Both the position numbers and the translations under genes were made by a program. DNA of 17,677 nt from assembly GCA_021735285.1 (NCBI GenBank), contig JAIPHI010000037.1:1-17677 (forward strand). Reading direction: 5' to 3'. The notes beneath the pieces were generated by a model. It had not been told where the DNA came from, made no database searches, and saw only the letters and a program-made list of their open reading frames with translations. This document shows positions 15,636 through 17,677 of this stretch, piece after piece. Within the stretch, counting starts at the first letter, position 1. The number at the start of each line of letters is the position of its first letter. The DNA is from Fidelibacterota bacterium (lineage in GTDB: Bacteria > Fidelibacterota > UBA2242 > JAFGTP01).

Positions 15636-16371
15636 AGAGAATCTGATTGCATTTTTTGCCTTTTTAATAATCTGGCAAATCAGTTCACTATTTTTTCAGG
15701 ATTTTATAGTTCCTTCTCCAATTTTGATTTTTAATAATTTTGAAACCTTAATTACAGATTCTCTATTGAACAATTTAGAAATCACAATTTTCAGAATATT
15801 GACTGGTTTCAGTATTGCTTTTATAATTGGATCTATAATTGGATTTTTAAGTAACCTATTCAGAATTCGCGAATCAGTAAATACAGTTTTGATCTTGTTT
15901 CAGGTCTTGCCAGGTACAGTTCTGGGAATAATATATCTGTTAATTTTTGGTCAGGGAAATGCTGTTCCGGTGGCCATGATCATCACCCTGACAACGCCTT
16001 TGATAGCAATTAATACGGGCAATTCTCTATTAAATATCAACCAGGAATTGGAAGATGTGGTGTATAGTTTAGGTGGCACTTACTGGGATGCCATCCGTTC
16101 AGTTCATTTGCCTGCTTTGGTCCCTGTTCTACGGAGTAATGGTACTCTTGGTTTGGGATTCGCTCTCAAGATTGTAATTCTGGGTGAATTCATAGCCTCT
16201 GAAACCGGCCTTGGATACCTTTTAAATGTCTCAAAAATTTACTTTAACATGCGTTCAGTGTTTTTCTATTTATTATTAATTATCATAATCATGTTAATTT
16301 TTCAGATAATTATTAATCTGATTTTTGTTATATTTTTCGAAAAATATCTGTTCCAAACAAATATTCAATAG
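15601..16371 (+). CDS. ABC transporter permease, SsuC/TauC-like
   Basis: Inner-membrane permease of 256 residues in the binding-protein-dependent transport family. About six hydrophobic segments are seen (around 13-33, 66-86, 93-114, 120-140, 181-200 and 219-246). The cytoplasmic EAA loop, which docks on the ATPase, is at about 151-181 (DVVYSLGGTYWDAIRSVHLP, then ALVPVLRSNGTLGLG). It resembles the nitrate/sulfonate group (FIVPSPILIFNNF near the start). AGGAAAG lies upstream of ATG 15601. The start lies inside the binding-protein gene (35-nt overlap) and the stop lies 1 nt before the ATPase start, the usual layout for a dedicated importer. Confidence 0.92.
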   Translation: MKHIKIFFSTIKENLIAFFAFLIIWQISSLFFQDFIVPSPILIFNNFETLITDSLLNNLEITIFRILTGFSIAFIIGSIIGFLSNLFRIRESVNTVLILFQVLPGTVLGIIYLLIFGQGNAVPVAMIITLTTPLIAINTGNSLLNINQELEDVVYSLGGTYWDAIRSVHLPALVPVLRSNGTLGLGFALKIVILGEFIASETGLGYLLNVSKIYFNMRSVFFYLLLIIIIMLIFQIIINLIFVIFFEKYLFQTNIQ

Positions 16372-16372
16372 T

Positions 16373-17050
16373 ATGCTAAAAACCAAAAATCTATGTAAAA
16401 AATACGATGAAGATCCCATTATTCATGACCTAAATATGCACCTAAAAAGGGGTGAAAAAGTCTGCCTCTTTGCTCCCTCCGGAACCGGTAAGACTACTTT
16501 AATCAAAATTATCAATGGCCTAATTACAAATTACCAGGGTAAAGTTGAAGTGAGTTCCAAAAACATTTCCACTATTTTCCAAAGTCCTGATCTATTCTGG
16601 TATAAAACTGTCAAAGAGAACATCCTTTTCCCACTCCAACTCAAAAATATTAAGTTTGATTCTAAAATAGATAAGATTTATCAAGCCTGGATAAAAACAA
16701 CGGAGTTACATAATAAGGAGCATCTTTATCCTCATGAATTGTCCGGTGGGATGAAACAAAAAGTTGCTCTGGCAAGAGGCTTTATTTTTAATCCGGATTT
16801 TATCTTATTAGATGAACCTTTTAACTCCATTGACATTCGCGCTAAGGAAAAAATAATTAATTTTATTTTAGAACACTACCCCCAGAAAAGCTTCTTATTT
16901 GTGACTCATAATCTGGAAGAGATCCCCAAACTGGCTGATAAAATTTTTCTTTTTAAAAAAGATATGCTATCAGGTTTTAAGGAAATAATAATTGAAGAAT
17001 CCGAGGATTCATCCACAATTATCAAAAATATATTTGAAGAGCTCTACTAA
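16373..17050 (+). CDS. ABC transporter ATP-binding protein
   Basis: Cytoplasmic ATPase of 225 residues powering the importer. The Walker A is APSGTGKTT (34-42, Lys40), with Ala in place of the usual first Gly, a known variant. The Q-loop is Gln70 in IFQSPDLFWYKTV, the signature is LSGGMKQK (123-130), the Walker B is FILLDEPF (143-150, Glu148) and the H-loop is His179 in FVTHNLEE. It is on the short side for the SsuB/TauB group: the A-loop region is compact and there is no extra C-terminal regulatory domain. I chose ATG 16373, 1 nt after the permease stop. The longer frame from 16325 would add 16 residues encoded by the permease end and lacks family similarity. No SD is seen, so translation probably depends on the upstream gene. 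Confidence 0.93.
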   Translation: MLKTKNLCKKYDEDPIIHDLNMHLKRGEKVCLFAPSGTGKTTLIKIINGLITNYQGKVEVSSKNISTIFQSPDLFWYKTVKENILFPLQLKNIKFDSKIDKIYQAWIKTTELHNKEHLYPHELSGGMKQKVALARGFIFNPDFILLDEPFNSIDIRAKEKIINFILEHYPQKSFLFVTHNLEEIPKLADKIFLFKKDMLSGFKEIIIEESEDSSTIIKNIFEELY

Positions 17051-17070
17051 TTATTGTATATTAAACTACG

Positions 17071-17090
17071 GTCCCGCTTTTAAAAGGGAC
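17071..17090. repeat. GTCCC/GGGAC hairpin after the importer operon
   Basis: GTCCC (17071-17075) and GGGAC (17086-17090) pair, and TTTTAAAA between them can extend the stem past a GC bulge. It sits 21 nt after the ATPase stop, before the stronger terminator. Possibly a processing or pause site. Confidence 0.4.
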
Positions 17091-17098
17091 AAAAGCAG

Positions 17099-17130
17099 TC
17101 AGCCTAAGCGGAGTCGAAGGCTGATTTTTT
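17099..17130 (+). terminator. terminator of the importer operon, REP-like hairpin
   Basis: TCAGCCT (17099-17105) pairs with AGGCTGA (17118-17124) around a 12-nt loop, followed by TTTTTT (17125-17130). The loop sequence AAGCGGAGTCGA matches the core of a palindromic element I recall as widespread in Bacteroidetes and other phyla (the form with GAGCGGAGTCGAAGG). So it may be a dispersed repeat used as a terminator. Confidence 0.75.
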
Positions 17131-17379
17131 GCTTCTCTCGTCCATCTTTCGATTCCACTCATTATGATATTTTAAGTAAAATACCTTTTTAAAGGGGACT
17201 CAATTATATTTAATAATGTTATTTCTTTTCATACCAAATGTAATTGCACTACAATTATCCAGTATCTAATTGTCTTTATTAATTCTTTAGTTACACATGT
17301 AGCATTAAATAAGATTTGTGCCAAAGTATGATTTTTCATAACTTGTAAATGTCAACTATATCATACGGGGGAGAAAGTT
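17131..17379. other. intergenic region before the acyl-CoA synthetase
   Basis: About 250 AT-rich nt without a gene. A CCTTTTTAAAGG near 17184-17195 is a small palindrome. The promoter of the downstream gene should be here; I do not see a defensible pair of boxes. Nothing else is recognised. Confidence 0.4.
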
Positions 17380-17677
17380 ATGGATGAGAATTTAATAGAA
17401 TTAATAGAAGAGAGTATCAAGTCAAATTGGAGGCAACCGGCTCTTTCAAACTACCAATCTGAAAATATTAGTTATAAAATGGTTGGTAAAAATATAATGG
17501 ACATGCATAAAATCTTCGAGGAGATTAAAGTTGATTCCGAAGATAAAATCGCACTTCTTGGGAAAAATAGCGCAAATTGGGCAATATCTTACCTCTCAGT
17601 AGTAAGTTACCGAGCCATTGTGGTCCCCATGTTATCCCATTTCCACACGAAGGATATAGCACATATCATTAAGCACT
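17380..17677 (+). CDS. acyl-CoA synthetase (AMP-binding), N-terminal part only
   Basis: Open reading frame from ATG 17380 to the window end, 99 codons without a stop. A GGGGGAG SD (17367-17373) lies 6 nt before the ATG. The product begins MDENLIELIEESIKSNW, then QPALSNYQSENISYKMV (substrate-domain entry), KIFEEIKVDSEDKIALLGKN and SANWAISYLSVVSYRAIVVP, ending before DIAHIIKH. This is the start of the ANL (AMP-forming) superfamily, closest to long-chain fatty-acid CoA ligases. They activate a carboxylate to an acyl-AMP, then an acyl-CoA. The ATP-binding and catalytic motifs (STGTTG and later) lie outside the window, so the exact substrate cannot be judged. SYRAIVVP replaces the usual GAVVVP-type stretch, a small oddity. 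Confidence 0.85.
   Translation, partial: MDENLIELIEESIKSNWRQPALSNYQSENISYKMVGKNIMDMHKIFEEIKVDSEDKIALLGKNSANWAISYLSVVSYRAIVVPMLSHFHTKDIAHIIKH

Noticed and set aside
16325..16372. Longer start for the ATPase, overlapping the permease
   Set aside because: The extra 16 residues (starting MLYFSKN) are not family-like, and ATG 16373 fits the normal N-terminus (MLKTKNLCKKY).
16992..17192. 66-codon frame across the end of the ATPase and the terminator
   Set aside because: It overlaps the ATPase in another frame and runs through the hairpin terminator; no SD and low-complexity product.
1..17677. CRISPR array, tRNA or rRNA genes, integrase or transposase genes, phage genes
   Set aside because: No regular direct repeats, no tRNA T-arm or anticodon pattern and no such protein motifs were seen on either strand by eye.

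Overview
The window is AT-rich, with compact, closely spaced genes and Shine-Dalgarno (SD) sites of the GAGGAG/AAGGAG type. It looks like chromosomal DNA of a Gram-negative, probably anaerobic bacterium of the FCB group or a neighbouring phylum (Cloacimonadota, Marinimicrobia and Ignavibacteria are the kinds of lineage meant). The main evidence is the large secreted protein at 11985-14384. It ends in a domain with the FSLKQNYPNPFNPET motif, the type-IX-secretion / FlgD-Ig-like C-terminal signature abundant in those groups. Two probable exported envelope proteins (a lipoprotein at 2271 and a small outer-membrane-like protein at 11547) agree with this. The phylum is an inference; no rRNA or tRNA is present to settle it.

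Layout. (1) 2-2093, plus strand: the 3' part of a DUF2089 gene, a Yip1-like membrane protein with a DUF3887-like tail, and an exported alpha/beta hydrolase, in one tight operon. (2) 2271-3116, plus: a putative lipoprotein. (3) 7496-3161, minus: nfeD (membrane ClpP-class protease), a slipin/SPFH gene 3 nt later, then, after a 253-nt gap holding an 18-bp inverted repeat, ligA. (4) 7697-7840, plus: a 47-codon acidic ORF. (5) 11547-7860, minus: a small exported protein, a LytR_C-domain membrane protein, rsfS (ribosomal silencing factor), then tdh and kbl, which together convert threonine to glycine and acetyl-CoA. (6) 11985-14384, plus: a secreted Asp-box (BNR) beta-propeller plus LamG protein with a sorting tail, closed by a perfect 36-nt palindromic terminator. 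(7) 14739-17050, plus: a three-gene ABC importer (SsuA/NMT1-like binding protein, permease, ATPase) whose genes overlap or nearly abut. It is followed by a hairpin terminator resembling a dispersed REP-type repeat. (8) 17380 to the window end, plus: the 5' part of an acyl-CoA synthetase (AMP-binding) gene.

Most of the window is ordinary housekeeping and accessory content, and I see no clearly new multi-gene system. The most unusual point is rsfS. Its full-length reading frame has no ATG, GTG, TTG or CTG upstream of the conserved core, but an ATT codon sits 6 nt after a good SD and overlaps the end of the preceding gene. That suggests AUU initiation, as known for infC. Other points worth a look are the MITE-like inverted repeat before ligA, a DUF3887-like domain carried on a Yip1 protein beside a hydrolase, and the small unassigned ORF at 7697.
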